Shown here: positions 43,409 through 52,247 of the stretch, piece after piece
Numbering within the stretch: the first letter of the stretch is position 1
Layout of the letters: each line of letters starts with the position of its first letter
From: UBA7672 sp047601145
Lineage (GTDB): Bacteria > Pseudomonadota > Alphaproteobacteria > Caulobacterales > Hyphomonadaceae
Direction: 5' to 3'
Assembly (NCBI GenBank): GCA_047601145.1
Contig: JASGJW010000003.1
Span: forward strand, 620,001 to 684,000
DNA length: 64,000 bases
Position numbers and translations under genes: made by a program
The notes under the pieces: model-generated
What the model saw: the letters and a program-made list of their open reading frames with translations, nothing else
Databases searched by the model: none
What the model was told of the DNA's origin: nothing

Positions 43409-45016
43409 TTAGATCGGGATCCACTTCGGCCGGAACACCTTCAGCCACACCGCCATGATCCAGCGGGCGACAACGACCGCCGTGAAGAACGACGTGATGA
43501 CGCCAATCACGAGGGTCAGGGCGAACCCGCGAACGGGGCCCGAACCGAGGTTGAACATGACCAGCGCTGCGACGACGTGGGTCACGTTGGCGTCGATGAT
43601 GGTCGCCATCGCGTGCTCATAGCCCGCCTCAACCGATGTGATCACCGACCGCCCGGCCTTCTTCTCCTCGCGGATGCGCTCGAAGATCAGCACGTTGTAA
43701 TCGACGGCCATACCCATGGTCAGCAGAATGCCCGCGATGCCTGGCAGGGTCAGCGTCGCGCCGAAAAACGACAGCACGCCAATCATCATCACCATGTTGA
43801 GCAGTAGTGCGATGACCGAGAACACGCCCAGCAGTCCGTAAGCCGCGATCATGAACAGGGCCACCAGGCCCACGCCCACAACCGATGCGGTCACACCTGC
43901 GCGGATCGAGTCCTGACCGAGGCTGGCGTCAACGACGCGTCGTTCCGCCACTTTCAGCTTGGCCGGCAGCGCGCCCGAGCGCAACACAACCGCCGTCTGC
44001 TCGGCTTCCGAGATGGTGAAGTTGCCGGTGATACGGCCGCTGCCGCCCGTGATAGGGCTTTCGATGTTGGGCGCCGACACGATGCGGTTGTCGAGAACGA
44101 TCGCGAACGGGGTGCCGACATGGTCGCGCGTCGTGTCGCCGAAGCGTTTGGCGCCCGCGGGATGCAGTTGAAAGTTGATGCTCGGCCGGTTGCGTTCGTC
44201 GAACGACTGGCTGGCGCTCGAGAGGTCAGCGCCAGAAATGATCGGATCGAGGAAGATCACCTGAGGCTGGCCGCCCCGGCTGTCGTCCGGCAGCGCGACG
44301 CGGTTGTTGCGCGGAACGCCCACAGTGTACTCGGTGGGGTTTGCGCCCACGTCCACGAGGTTGAACGTCAGCACGCCGGTTTTCGTCAGCGTCTCGATCA
44401 GCGCGTCCATCTGCGCCGGATTCAGGCCCGGAACTTCAACCAGGACGCGGTTATCGCCCTGTTTCTGGATATTCGGCTCGACGAGACCTGAGTTGTCCGC
44501 CCTGCGCCGCACCGCTTCGATGGAGCTCGCTAGCGCGTCGGTCTGCAGCTTCTGGAAATGCTGCGGCGTAAAGCGCAGCTCGATAGCGCCATCGGCCCGC
44601 TGCGTGATCGCATAGTAATCCGACTGTCCGATCGAACCGGCCGGCGGCTTCGCCAGCTGTTTCAGGCGCGTGAGCGCCGTCTGCAGGTCTTCCGCGTTAC
44701 GCAGCTTGACGACGATGGCGTCGCCTTCGGGGTTACGGCTGATCACGGGGATCAGCGGCGTCTCACGCAGTTTTTCGCCAACCGCCCGGTTGACATTGCG
44801 CAGCTCGTTCTGCCGCAGCTCCACCGGATCGACCTCGAGCAGGATCGACGCCCCGCCCTTCAGGTCGAGACCGAGGTTGAGCGGCTTGACCGGCAACCAG
44901 CCGAGATATTGCGCACGTTGCTGTTCCGTCAGCACGTTCGGCACGGCGCAAAGCACACCGACGAACAGCGTGACGAAAACGAGCGCGACCTTCCAGAGCG
45001 GAAAACGCAGAAGCAT
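43409..45016 (-). CDS. secD: Protein translocase subunit SecD
   Basis: SecD, with SecF, pulls translocated proteins out of SecYEG using the proton gradient. The 535-residue protein has an N-terminal helix, the LNLGLDLKGGASILLEV signature, and the large periplasmic P1 domain (VEVPGLNPAQMDALIETL, FTISEAEQTAVVLRSGALPAKL). Five C-terminal transmembrane helices follow, with GMAVDYNVLIFERIREE; most SecD have Ala, not Tyr, after VD. SecF is not fused and no secF gene follows. It begins 6 bases after yajC. Confidence 0.97.
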   Translation of the reverse strand: MLLRFPLWKVALVFVTLFVGVLCAVPNVLTEQQRAQYLGWLPVKPLNLGLDLKGGASILLEVDPVELRQNELRNVNRAVGEKLRETPLIPVISRNPEGDAIVVKLRNAEDLQTALTRLKQLAKPPAGSIGQSDYYAITQRADGAIELRFTPQHFQKLQTDALASSIEAVRRRADNSGLVEPNIQKQGDNRVLVEVPGLNPAQMDALIETLTKTGVLTFNLVDVGANPTEYTVGVPRNNRVALPDDSRGGQPQVIFLDPIISGADLSSASQSFDERNRPSINFQLHPAGAKRFGDTTRDHVGTPFAIVLDNRIVSAPNIESPITGGSGRITGNFTISEAEQTAVVLRSGALPAKLKVAERRVVDASLGQDSIRAGVTASVVGVGLVALFMIAAYGLLGVFSVIALLLNMVMMIGVLSFFGATLTLPGIAGILLTMGMAVDYNVLIFERIREEKKAGRSVITSVEAGYEHAMATIIDANVTHVVAALVMFNLGSGPVRGFALTLVIGVITSFFTAVVVARWIMAVWLKVFRPKWIPI

Positions 45017-45022
45017 GGACGA

Positions 45023-45397
45023 TCAGCTTGCCTTGGAGTCGTTCGCCGGCGCGGGCGCCGACGGGTTCTTCACTTCGACGATCATGGCGCGCACGATGCG
45101 CAGCTTGCCGCCTTCGCCCGTGTCGATGGTGACTTCGTTGTCGTCCATCTTGAAGATGCGGCCAATGATGCCGCCCTGGGTGATGACGGTGTCGCCCTTC
45201 TTCATCTGCGACAGCATCTCGCGATGCTTCTTCATGCGGTTGTTCTGCGGACGGATCAGCAGGAAGTAGAAGATCACGATCATGCCGATCGGCAGCAGCA
45301 GAGCCTGCAGCAGGTCCGGCCCGGCCCCGCCGCCGGCAGCAGGCGCGGCCGCGGCGGGCGCTGCAGCCTGCTGGAAGAACATGAGGATCGGCGACAT
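45023..45397 (-). CDS. yajC: Sec translocon accessory subunit YajC
   Basis: YajC associates with SecDF in the inner membrane. The 124-residue protein has an Ala/Gly-rich lead, one transmembrane helix (LLLPIGMIVIFYFLLIRPQ) and the conserved RPQNNRMKKHREMLSQMKKGDTVITQGGIIG-type region. It is the first gene of the yajC-secD unit, with a promoter about 60 bases upstream. Confidence 0.95.
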   Translation of the reverse strand: MSPILMFFQQAAAPAAAAPAAGGGAGPDLLQALLLPIGMIVIFYFLLIRPQNNRMKKHREMLSQMKKGDTVITQGGIIGRIFKMDDNEVTIDTGEGGKLRIVRAMIVEVKNPSAPAPANDSKAS

Positions 45398-45457
45398 CGG
45401 CTCTCCGTGGGAATCTCTCGACGCTCCCGCCGGACAGGGGGAGCTTATGGCGGCGGG

Positions 45458-45485
45458 ACTATATCGGGAGGGGGTCCCTTGGCAA
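45458..45485 (-). promoter_or_regulatory. Sigma-70-type promoter of yajC-secD
   Basis: Minus-strand TTGCCA (45480-45485) and TATAGT (45458-45463) are 16 bases apart, within the 154-base gap between the NlpD-like gene and yajC. Transcription would begin near 45451. Confidence 0.6.
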
Positions 45486-45551
45486 TGCGCGGAAATGTTC
45501 GCGTTTTCGCGAGTTGCAGCGCCTGACAGCCATCAACAGGCGAAATGCCCG

Positions 45552-46844
45552 TTACCCCTTCAAAGGCGGCAGGTGCTGGGTCGGATCGACCGGCTCCTTG
45601 CCCTTGCGCAGCTCGAAATGGACCTGCGTCGAAGAGGCATTCCCGGTCGCGCCAGCCGAGGCGATCGGCTGGCCCTGCTTGACCAGGTCGCCCTCTTTCA
45701 CCAGCAGCGCGTCCGAATGGGCATAGGCCGTGACCCAACCGCCCGGATGGCGGATCAGCACGAGATTGCCGAACCCGGCCAGCTCATTGCCCGCGTAAAC
45801 CACTTCCCCGCCGGCGGCAGCTCTGACCTCGGCGCCCTTGGACGCCGAAATGTTCACGCCGTCATTGCGTCCGCCATCAGCGCCAGGCCCGAAGCCTTTC
45901 AGCACCTCGCCAGACACCGGCCAGATGAAGTCGCGTCCGCCAGCAGGCGTCGTGTATTTCGGCGCAGCAGGCGGCGCTGCAGCAGCCTGAACAACTGGCG
46001 GTTTCGGCTCGGCCTTCACGGCAGTCGTCGCAGTCGTTCCCGTCAGCGAGATCGCCTTGTCGTCGATGGGAATCGAAACCGGCGATTTCGCGGCAGGAGC
46101 CTTCGCTACAGGAGCCGTCGGGGGCGGCGAGGCCTTGGCGACAACCACAGGCGCCAGAGGCTTCAACGCCTCGCGCTGCTGCTCGCGCGCGAGGGGCGGC
46201 AGCACCAGCTCATCGCCCGGATAAACGGTCCACGGCCGCTGCATCTCGTTCAACAGCGCCAGCGAGCGCGTATCCACATTGTAGCGCCGCGACACCGAGT
46301 AGAGCGTCTCGCCCTTCTCGACCATGTGCACGTTCGGCGGCGGCAGGAATACCGTATCACCAGCGCTCAGCGCATAGGGCGGCTCCAGCGCGTTGGTCTC
46401 GATCAAAGCTCGTAGGTTCACCGAATAGCGGCGCGAAATGTCATACAGCGTGTCCTTCGGCTGCACCTCGATGGCGCGCGCCGACGGATTGTCCCTTGCC
46501 TGTTTCAGCATGCCGCCCGGCCGCATCCCGGCCTGGGGCTGCATCGCCTTGGCTTCCTCGATCGCGCTCGTTCCCGTCGGCGACACGCCCACATCGACGA
46601 CGCGCTTCACCACCTGGTCGGACGGCGCAACCATTGCCTGTTGCGGCGGCGCGATCGGCGCGACGGCCTGAGGCTGCTGAACGACGGGCCCAGGCGCGTA
46701 CGTGCCCGGCACGCGCGGCGAGGATCCGCGGAAATCGATCGGCGCAGGCCCGGCCGGTCCCGGCGGGTTCGACGCGCACGCTCCCAGCCCCGCAGCAGCG
46801 GCGGTGGCCAGTAGCACAGCGCGCATGGGATCAGCTTTCGCCAA
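45552..46844 (-). CDS. NlpD-like LysM-LytM lipoprotein with degenerate metal site
   Basis: The 430-residue protein is a lipoprotein (lipobox LGAC). Two LysM repeats follow at about 130-220 (IEVQPKDTLYDISRRYSVNLRAL; HMVEKGETLYSVSRRYNVDTRSL), then a Pro/Ala linker and a C-terminal LytM domain (RDFIWPVSGEVLKGFG to the end). The zinc ligands of M23 peptidases in H-x-G-x-D are Asn here (NDGVNI), while the later His residues (AYAHSD, VHFELR) remain. It is therefore probably not a peptidase but an activator of cell-division amidases, as E. coli NlpD is. Gene order surE-pcm-nlpD supports this. A TTG start at 46844 is chosen for its GGGAG; an ATG six codons later also works. Confidence 0.82.
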   Translation of the reverse strand: MAKADPMRAVLLATAAAAGLGACASNPPGPAGPAPIDFRGSSPRVPGTYAPGPVVQQPQAVAPIAPPQQAMVAPSDQVVKRVVDVGVSPTGTSAIEEAKAMQPQAGMRPGGMLKQARDNPSARAIEVQPKDTLYDISRRYSVNLRALIETNALEPPYALSAGDTVFLPPPNVHMVEKGETLYSVSRRYNVDTRSLALLNEMQRPWTVYPGDELVLPPLAREQQREALKPLAPVVVAKASPPPTAPVAKAPAAKSPVSIPIDDKAISLTGTTATTAVKAEPKPPVVQAAAAPPAAPKYTTPAGGRDFIWPVSGEVLKGFGPGADGGRNDGVNISASKGAEVRAAAGGEVVYAGNELAGFGNLVLIRHPGGWVTAYAHSDALLVKEGDLVKQGQPIASAGATGNASSTQVHFELRKGKEPVDPTQHLPPLKG

Positions 46845-46914
46845 GAAGGCTCCCGGAAAACAGCCCGGAGACTGCCCTAGTCATGGTTTCCGGAAGCTAA
46901 AGGCGGCTGCTATC

Positions 46915-47565
46915 CTAGAGTTGGCGCGCCACACCGGGCTCCAGCGGCGCAAAACGGCCTTTTCCGACCACGCTTTCCTGCATCGCTCCGTCCGCCGGCT
47001 TCTCCAGCCGGATCACCAGCGACTGCCCGCCCCGCTCCACCGGCAGCACCGCCACGCCTCCCGGCGCCAGCTGCCGCGCCAGTTCGTCCGGCAATGCCTG
47101 CACCGACCCCATCAGCAGGATACGGTCGAACGGCGCCGCCTCAGGCCACCCCAGCAACCCGTCCGACATCCGCACTTCCACTCGCGAAGACACGCCCAGC
47201 ACGTCCAGTGTCTGTCGCGCCCGTTCCACCAGCGTCCGGTACCGGTCCACCGAATAGACCCGCCGCGCCAGCCGGCTCATCACCGCCGCCGCATAGCCGG
47301 TCCCCGTCCCCACTTCGAGCACGGTATGCGTCCGCTCCAGCCCCAGCGCCTGCAGCATCTCGCCCACCGTCACGGGCCGCGTCATCGTCTGCCCGCAATC
47401 GATCGGCAGCTCGACATTCTCCCATGCGCTGTCCGCGAACGGCCGCGGCGCGAACACATCGCGCGGCGTCTTCTCCATCGCCTCCGTCAGCAGGTGCTCC
47501 GTCACCCCCGCCTGCCGGAGCGCCAGCACCAGTCGCGCCGCCTGGAACCGCGGATCTTCGGCCAT
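46915..47565 (-). CDS. pcm: Protein-L-isoaspartate O-methyltransferase
   Basis: Pcm repairs isoaspartyl damage in proteins by SAM-dependent methylation. The 216-residue protein has the active-site region DCGQTMTRPVTVGEML, the SAM motif VLEVGTGTGYAAAVMSRL, the acidic turn VYSVDRY and LPDELARQLAPGGVAVLPV. Its ATG overlaps the surE stop by one base, the usual surE-pcm coupling. Confidence 0.93.
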   Translation of the reverse strand: MAEDPRFQAARLVLALRQAGVTEHLLTEAMEKTPRDVFAPRPFADSAWENVELPIDCGQTMTRPVTVGEMLQALGLERTHTVLEVGTGTGYAAAVMSRLARRVYSVDRYRTLVERARQTLDVLGVSSRVEVRMSDGLLGWPEAAPFDRILLMGSVQALPDELARQLAPGGVAVLPVERGGQSLVIRLEKPADGAMQESVVGKGRFAPLEPGVARQL

Positions 47566-48335
47566 CAGCCCTCGACCTTCAGCGACTTCGCCAGTTCCGG
47601 CCGGAATGCGTGATGCGTCATGTCGATATGCAGAGGCGTCACCGACACCCGCCCTTCATAGATCGCCCGCAGGTCGGTCCCCTCGTTCGGCCGGGACGGC
47701 TTCGAGTGATACCCGATCCAGTAGTAATCCGCCCCGCGCAGGTCCGTCCGCTTTTCCAGCGTCGAGATCGCCTCGTCCCGGAACCCTTGGCTCGTCACCT
47801 CGACGCCCTTCACATCGCCCGGCAGCGCGTCAGGAAAGTTCACGTTGATCACGCAGTTCTTCGGCCAGCCCGTCTTCAGCAGCGCCTTCAGAACCTTCGG
47901 CCCCCACACTTTCCCCGTCTCCCACGGGATCGGCTCGCCGCGCCGGAAATTCCGCGCCTGGCTGAAAGCTATTGAGGGAATACCAAGGTGCATCCCCTCG
48001 ATCGCCGCCGCCACCGTGCCCGACTGGCTGGTGTCTTCCGCAATGTTCTGCCCGCGATTGACCCCCGACAGGATCAGGTCCGGTGGATGGCTGCTCAGGA
48101 TATCCTTCACCCCCAGCAGCACAGCATCCGCAGGCGTTCCTTGCACTGCATACCGCTTCGGGCCTTCTTCCCTCACCCGCACCGGCGCATTCAGCGTGAT
48201 CGCCCGCGCCTTGCCCGACTGTTCTTCGTGAGGCGCAACGATCCACACATCGTCACTCACCGACCGCGCAATCTCCTCGAGCACCGCCAGCCCCGGAGCA
48301 AATACGCCATCATCATTGGAAAGCAGGATACGCAT
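47565..48335 (-). CDS. surE: 5'/3'-nucleotidase SurE
   Basis: SurE is a metal-dependent phosphatase that removes phosphate from nucleoside monophosphates and short polyphosphate. The 256-residue protein opens with MRILLSNDDGVFAPGL, where the two Asp bind metal, then VAPHEEQSGKARAITL and DLILSGVNRGQNIAEDTSQSGTVAAA, containing the Asn ligand. INVNFPDALPGDVKG is also conserved. Confidence 0.95.
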   Translation of the reverse strand: MRILLSNDDGVFAPGLAVLEEIARSVSDDVWIVAPHEEQSGKARAITLNAPVRVREEGPKRYAVQGTPADAVLLGVKDILSSHPPDLILSGVNRGQNIAEDTSQSGTVAAAIEGMHLGIPSIAFSQARNFRRGEPIPWETGKVWGPKVLKALLKTGWPKNCVINVNFPDALPGDVKGVEVTSQGFRDEAISTLEKRTDLRGADYYWIGYHSKPSRPNEGTDLRAIYEGRVSVTPLHIDMTHHAFRPELAKSLKVEG

Positions 48336-48395
48336 CGGCCCTCACGTTTCGGCCTTCTGCCTCTACCGATCAGCCCGCGAAGTCAAACCTGCATC

Positions 48396-48935
48396 TCAGG
48401 CTAGATGCACCCGCTCCAGCGCCGTGAATGGTTCGATATCGTCGTCGAACCCCATCTCGTCGTGCCTGAAGCCGGTCACCTCGGCTGCAAGATCAAGCGG
48501 CAGGTCGAACACGAGATCGTCCGCATCGCCCTCGGCCTGCACCGCCGCCGCTTCGTGCTTCAGTTCCTCGAACACTTCGGGAAGCGCACCCTCGACCTCT
48601 AGTGTATCCCCGCTCTCACTGCCGTCGTGCGAGACCGACCACACCTGCTTCCCGTCGCGCCATTCCGTCGCCAGCGAGTTCGTCGAGCCTTCGTGCACCA
48701 CACACGCCACCAGCCTTCCGCTCGCTGACCATGCCGCAAGCTTCCCGGCCTCGACCAGCGACAGGTCGCTCGTCACGACGATATACCATCCGCCCGGCAG
48801 CTCGCCGCCCGAATGCTCTTCCTCGAAATACTCGTCGACCTCGCCCGTATCCTCGAACCCCGCGCGCTCGAGAAACTCATCCTTGTCGACGCCTTGCACG
48901 GCGAACCACGCCAGCGAGAAACCGGTCTCAGCCAA
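48396..48935 (-). CDS. Uncharacterized acidic protein coupled to serS
   Basis: The 179-residue acidic protein starts inside the last codons of serS (eight-base overlap). The N-terminal half (GFSLAWFAVQGVDKDEFLERAGFEDTGE) and GGWYIVVTSDLSLVEAGKLAAWSASGRLVACVVHEG-type strands suggest an alpha/beta domain; Trp/Glu-rich strands follow and a Pro/Leu/Asp-rich end. I do not recognize a named family. Conservation of the serS-surE interval in related genomes could reveal a partner. No signal peptide or membrane segment is visible. Confidence 0.75.
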   Translation of the reverse strand: MAETGFSLAWFAVQGVDKDEFLERAGFEDTGEVDEYFEEEHSGGELPGGWYIVVTSDLSLVEAGKLAAWSASGRLVACVVHEGSTNSLATEWRDGKQVWSVSHDGSESGDTLEVEGALPEVFEELKHEAAAVQAEGDADDLVFDLPLDLAAEVTGFRHDEMGFDDDIEPFTALERVHLA

Positions 48936-50226
48936 TGACTTCGAGCCCGCTCATGTACGGCACGAGCGCCTTCGGCACGCGCACCTTGCCATCTTCCTCC
49001 TGGTAGTTCTCCAGGATCGCCACCAGCGTCCGCCCGACGGCGAGGCCCGAACCGTTCAGCGTGTGGACGAATTCCGGCTTCGGCTTGGGATTGTTCACGC
49101 TCGGCGACTCGCGATAGCGCGCGTCCATCCGCCGCGCCTGGAAGTCGCCGCAGTTCGAGCACGACGAAATCTCGCGATACGTATCCTGCGACGGCAGCCA
49201 CACTTCGAGGTCATAGGTCTTCCGCGCCCCGAACCCCATATCGCCCGTGCACAGCATCATCGTGCGATATGGCAGATCCAGCCGCTCCAGTATCCCCTCC
49301 GCACACCGCGTCATCCGCTCATGCTCGGCCGCCGAGTCCTCCGGCTTCACGATCGACACCAGCTCCACCTTGATGAACTGGTGCATGCGGATCATGCCCT
49401 TGGTGTCGCGTCCGGCCGAGCCCGCCTCGGAGCGGAAGCAAGGCGTCGCAGCGGTCATGCGGATCGGCAGTTGCGCTGCCTCGGTGATCTGCTCGCGCAC
49501 GATGTTGGTGAGCGAGACTTCGGCGGTCGGGATCAGCCAGTGGCCCGTATTCGTGCGGAATAGGTCTTCGGTGAACTTCGGAAGCTGGCCTGTGCCGTAG
49601 GCCGCCTCGTCGCGAACCATCAACGGCGCAGCCGTCTCCTGATACCCGTTCTGCTCGGTCTGCACATCGAGCATGAACTGCGTCAGCGCCCGTTCGAGCC
49701 GCGCCAGATGCTTCTTCAGCACGACAAACCGCGCGCCACTCATCTTCGCCGCCGCCTCGAAATCCATCATGCCGAGCTTCTCGCCGATGTCGGCGTGATC
49801 CTTCGGCGAGAAGTTGAACTTCCGGGGCGTGCCCCAGTGCTTCACTTCCCGGTTGCCGGTCTCGTCCTTGCCCAGCGGCACATCCTCGAACGGCACGTTC
49901 GGCAGGCGCGCCAGAGCGTCATCCCGCTTCGCGATCGCATCGGCCTCGTCCTTCCCGGCGGTCTCGATGGTAGCCTTGGCCTGCGCCACTTCCTCCATCA
50001 GCCTCGAAGCCAGCGCCTCGTCCTTCGAGGCCTTGGCCTTGCCGATCTCCTTGGACTTGGCGTTACGCGCCGCCTCAGCCTGCTCTTTCACGAGCAGCGC
50101 CCTCCGCACCTCGGCGTCCAGCTCCAGAATCCGCGAAACCTCCGCCTTCCCGTCAACCGCCGGCCGGCGCGACAGCGCCGCCGCATAGGCGTCGGGGTTT
50201 TCGCGAATGGCGCGGATATCGTGCAT
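48928..50226 (-). CDS. serS: Seryl-tRNA synthetase
   Basis: This class II synthetase charges tRNA-Ser (and tRNA-Sec). The 432-residue protein has the N-terminal coiled-coil arm (about residues 30-105, rich in Glu/Ala/Lys) and the class II motifs: motif 2 TPCFRSEAGSAGRDTKGMIRMHQF and motif 3 GSGLAVGRTLVAILENYQ. SSCSNCGDFQARRM is the conserved serine-binding stretch. The gap to tatC is 68 bases. Confidence 0.97.
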   Translation of the reverse strand: MHDIRAIRENPDAYAAALSRRPAVDGKAEVSRILELDAEVRRALLVKEQAEAARNAKSKEIGKAKASKDEALASRLMEEVAQAKATIETAGKDEADAIAKRDDALARLPNVPFEDVPLGKDETGNREVKHWGTPRKFNFSPKDHADIGEKLGMMDFEAAAKMSGARFVVLKKHLARLERALTQFMLDVQTEQNGYQETAAPLMVRDEAAYGTGQLPKFTEDLFRTNTGHWLIPTAEVSLTNIVREQITEAAQLPIRMTAATPCFRSEAGSAGRDTKGMIRMHQFIKVELVSIVKPEDSAAEHERMTRCAEGILERLDLPYRTMMLCTGDMGFGARKTYDLEVWLPSQDTYREISSCSNCGDFQARRMDARYRESPSVNNPKPKPEFVHTLNGSGLAVGRTLVAILENYQEEDGKVRVPKALVPYMSGLEVIG

Positions 50227-50294
50227 GACAGGTCCTCAGGCTTCGCGCGGGTCTAGCCTGATGCGCCGCTTATCCCAAGGGGGTCCGGAAGGCC

Positions 50295-51221
50295 TTATTC
50301 CCCAGCCGGCAGCGTTCCCGGCGGCGTAGCTGCAGCTACGGCCTTCGCCCGGCGCGCAGCTTCCTCGGCGGCCTCGCGCCTCGCCTCGTCTTCCTCGCGC
50401 TTGGCCTCCGCCGCCTCGCGCCGTTTGCGGCCGCGCTCGATCACGACAGCGCAGATGATCCCGCTCTCGTAGAGCAAGTAGAGCGGCACGCCGAGGATGA
50501 ACTGGCTGAACGGGTCCGGCGGCGTCACGACGGCGGCGACCACGAAGATGATCAGCAGCGCATACTTCCGCCCCTTGCGAAGCATCGACGCCTGCAGCAC
50601 GCCAGCCATCGACAGGAGCGCCATCACGACGGGAAGCTGGAAAGCGAAGCCGAAGCACATCAACAGCGAGATGATGAGCTCGTAATACTCCTTCACCTTA
50701 GGAACGTAGAGCGCCTTGACGTTCGTCCCCACCAGTTCCTGGCTGAACGACAGGTCCATGAAGGCCGGCATCACATAATAATAGACCAGCGCCGCGCCCG
50801 CCGCGAACAGCGGCGGCATGACGAACAGGAACGGCATGATCGCCGCGCGTTCGTTCTTGTAGAGGCCAGGCGCCACGAAGGCGTAGACCTGGTAGGCGAC
50901 GTATGGAAAGCCCACCGCCAGCGCCATCACGAAGGCCAGCTTCAGCTTCACGAACAGCATTTCCAGCGGCGCGGTTGTCTGCGCAACGAACAGCTCGTTC
51001 AGCGGACGGCCCGCGCGGTGAGCCGCATCGCCCAGCGGCGTCAGCAGGAAGCTCAGCACCGTGTCCGTCACGAACCACATGCCGCAGAACAGCACGCCAA
51101 TTGCGATGAGGCTGTGCATCAGCCGCGTGCGCAACTCGATCAGATGGTCCATCAGCGGGGCGCGGCTTGCCTCGACTTCATCGACCGGCTCTTCGGCTAT
51201 TTTGGCGTCGTTCTTTGCCAT
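50295..51221 (-). CDS. tatC: Sec-independent translocase TatC
   Basis: TatC recognizes twin-arginine signals in the inner membrane. The 308-residue protein has six transmembrane helices, the N-terminal MDHLIELRTRLMHSLIAI, FVAPGLYKNERAAIMPF, and the glutamate-bearing fourth helix. A charged Glu/Ala/Arg-rich cytosolic tail of about 50 residues extends past the last helix, longer than in E. coli. Start and tatB stop share one base. A Tat-like signal occurs on the M20-fold protein in the last part of this window. Confidence 0.95.
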   Translation of the reverse strand: MAKNDAKIAEEPVDEVEASRAPLMDHLIELRTRLMHSLIAIGVLFCGMWFVTDTVLSFLLTPLGDAAHRAGRPLNELFVAQTTAPLEMLFVKLKLAFVMALAVGFPYVAYQVYAFVAPGLYKNERAAIMPFLFVMPPLFAAGAALVYYYVMPAFMDLSFSQELVGTNVKALYVPKVKEYYELIISLLMCFGFAFQLPVVMALLSMAGVLQASMLRKGRKYALLIIFVVAAVVTPPDPFSQFILGVPLYLLYESGIICAVVIERGRKRREAAEAKREEDEARREAAEEAARRAKAVAAATPPGTLPAGE

Positions 51222-51811
51222 TAGGCAGGCGTGTCCTGCTTGATGGGCTGGGCGGCGACATGGTCTTCCGGAATGATGTGCGGCTCGCCCGCCTTCTCGT
51301 CGATCGGGTGCGTACCGTCGGCATGTCCGTTCACGTGCTCGCCATTGGCGTAGCCGTTTACATGCTCGCCGTTCGCAGAGGCCGGCCCGCCGATCTGATT
51401 GCCCTCGCCCGTGTCATAACCGGGATGGTCCGGCGACAGTCCGGCATAGGGCGCAGGCTCGGGCGTCGTGGCGGCAGCGGCCGGCGCCGCGATCGCCGGA
51501 TGCGTCGCAACCGGCGCCATTACGGCGTTCACATCTTCCTGCAAGGCACGCTTCTCGTCGTCGAGGTCCTTGCGCAGGTCATCGAGCCCAGTGTGCGCCT
51601 TCAGGTTGGCGACCTCCTTGCGCAGCTCTTCAAGCTCCGCCTGGCGTCCCAGCTCGTCGATGCCCTGTTTGAACTCGAACGCCATGGCGCGCATCTTGCC
51701 GGTGAAGCGCCCGAACTTGCGCATCATCAACGGCAAATCCTTCGGGCCGATGACGATAATCGCCACCACGACCAGCAGGATCATTTCCTCGAAGCCGACG
51801 CCCGGCATCAT
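51221..51811 (-). CDS. tatB: Sec-independent translocase TatB
   Basis: The 196-residue protein has the N-terminal helix GFEEMILLVVVAIIVIGPKDLPLMMRKFGRF-type with the Gly-Pro hinge, then an amphipathic helix (MRAMAFEFKQGIDELGRQAELEELRKEV). The tail is Ala/Pro-rich and contains two near-copies of NGEHVNG (at about residues 145-165) before an acidic end. It lies between tatA (67 bases) and tatC. Confidence 0.93.
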   Translation of the reverse strand: MMPGVGFEEMILLVVVAIIVIGPKDLPLMMRKFGRFTGKMRAMAFEFKQGIDELGRQAELEELRKEVANLKAHTGLDDLRKDLDDEKRALQEDVNAVMAPVATHPAIAAPAAAATTPEPAPYAGLSPDHPGYDTGEGNQIGGPASANGEHVNGYANGEHVNGHADGTHPIDEKAGEPHIIPEDHVAAQPIKQDTPA

Positions 51812-51878
51812 GGCGATGTCGCTCCCTTGCGGAGAGACAAAAGTTCAAACGCACCCATTCCGCCCCCGGATGGGCGTG

Positions 51879-52109
51879 TCAGACTTTCGTCTTTTCCTTT
51901 TCGGGGGTCACGTTGATCGGGTCGTTCACAAGCGCGCCCGAAGTGGTCTGGCTTGTGTCGACATCGTTGTCGCGCAGCCCCTTGCGGAAGCTTTTGATGC
52001 CTTTGGCCATGTCGCCCATCATGGAAGAGATCCGGCCACGGCCGCCGAAGAACAGCAGCGCGATCGCGGCAATGACCAGCAACTCGGTCAGGCCCAGTTT
52101 TCCGAACAT
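51879..52109 (-). CDS. tatA: Sec-independent translocase TatA
   Basis: TatA is the pore-forming component of the Tat system. The 76-residue protein has the short membrane helix LTELLVIAAIALLFFGG, the FFGGRGRISSMMGDMAKGIKSFRKGL hinge and amphipathic helix (broken here for length), and an acidic tail. It starts the tatABC unit; the 138-base gap to scpB contains no coding sequence. Confidence 0.94.
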   Translation of the reverse strand: MFGKLGLTELLVIAAIALLFFGGRGRISSMMGDMAKGIKSFRKGLRDNDVDTSQTTSGALVNDPINVTPEKEKTKV

Positions 52110-52247
52110 TTTCTAACTCCGGTTCGCCATGTCTGGCGGCGTTTCAGTAGGCGCCCGTCACCTCGGTCCTGACTATAAGGTAACCCTCCGGGGCCGCGAC
52201 TGCAAATGTTCCCGCGCCCGAGTCCCGGATGAACTGCATTAACCGTG

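Noticed and set aside
50250..50278. Possible serS promoter (TTGGGA, 17 bases, TAGACC, minus strand)
   Set aside because: The -10 matches the consensus at only three positions; too weak to list.
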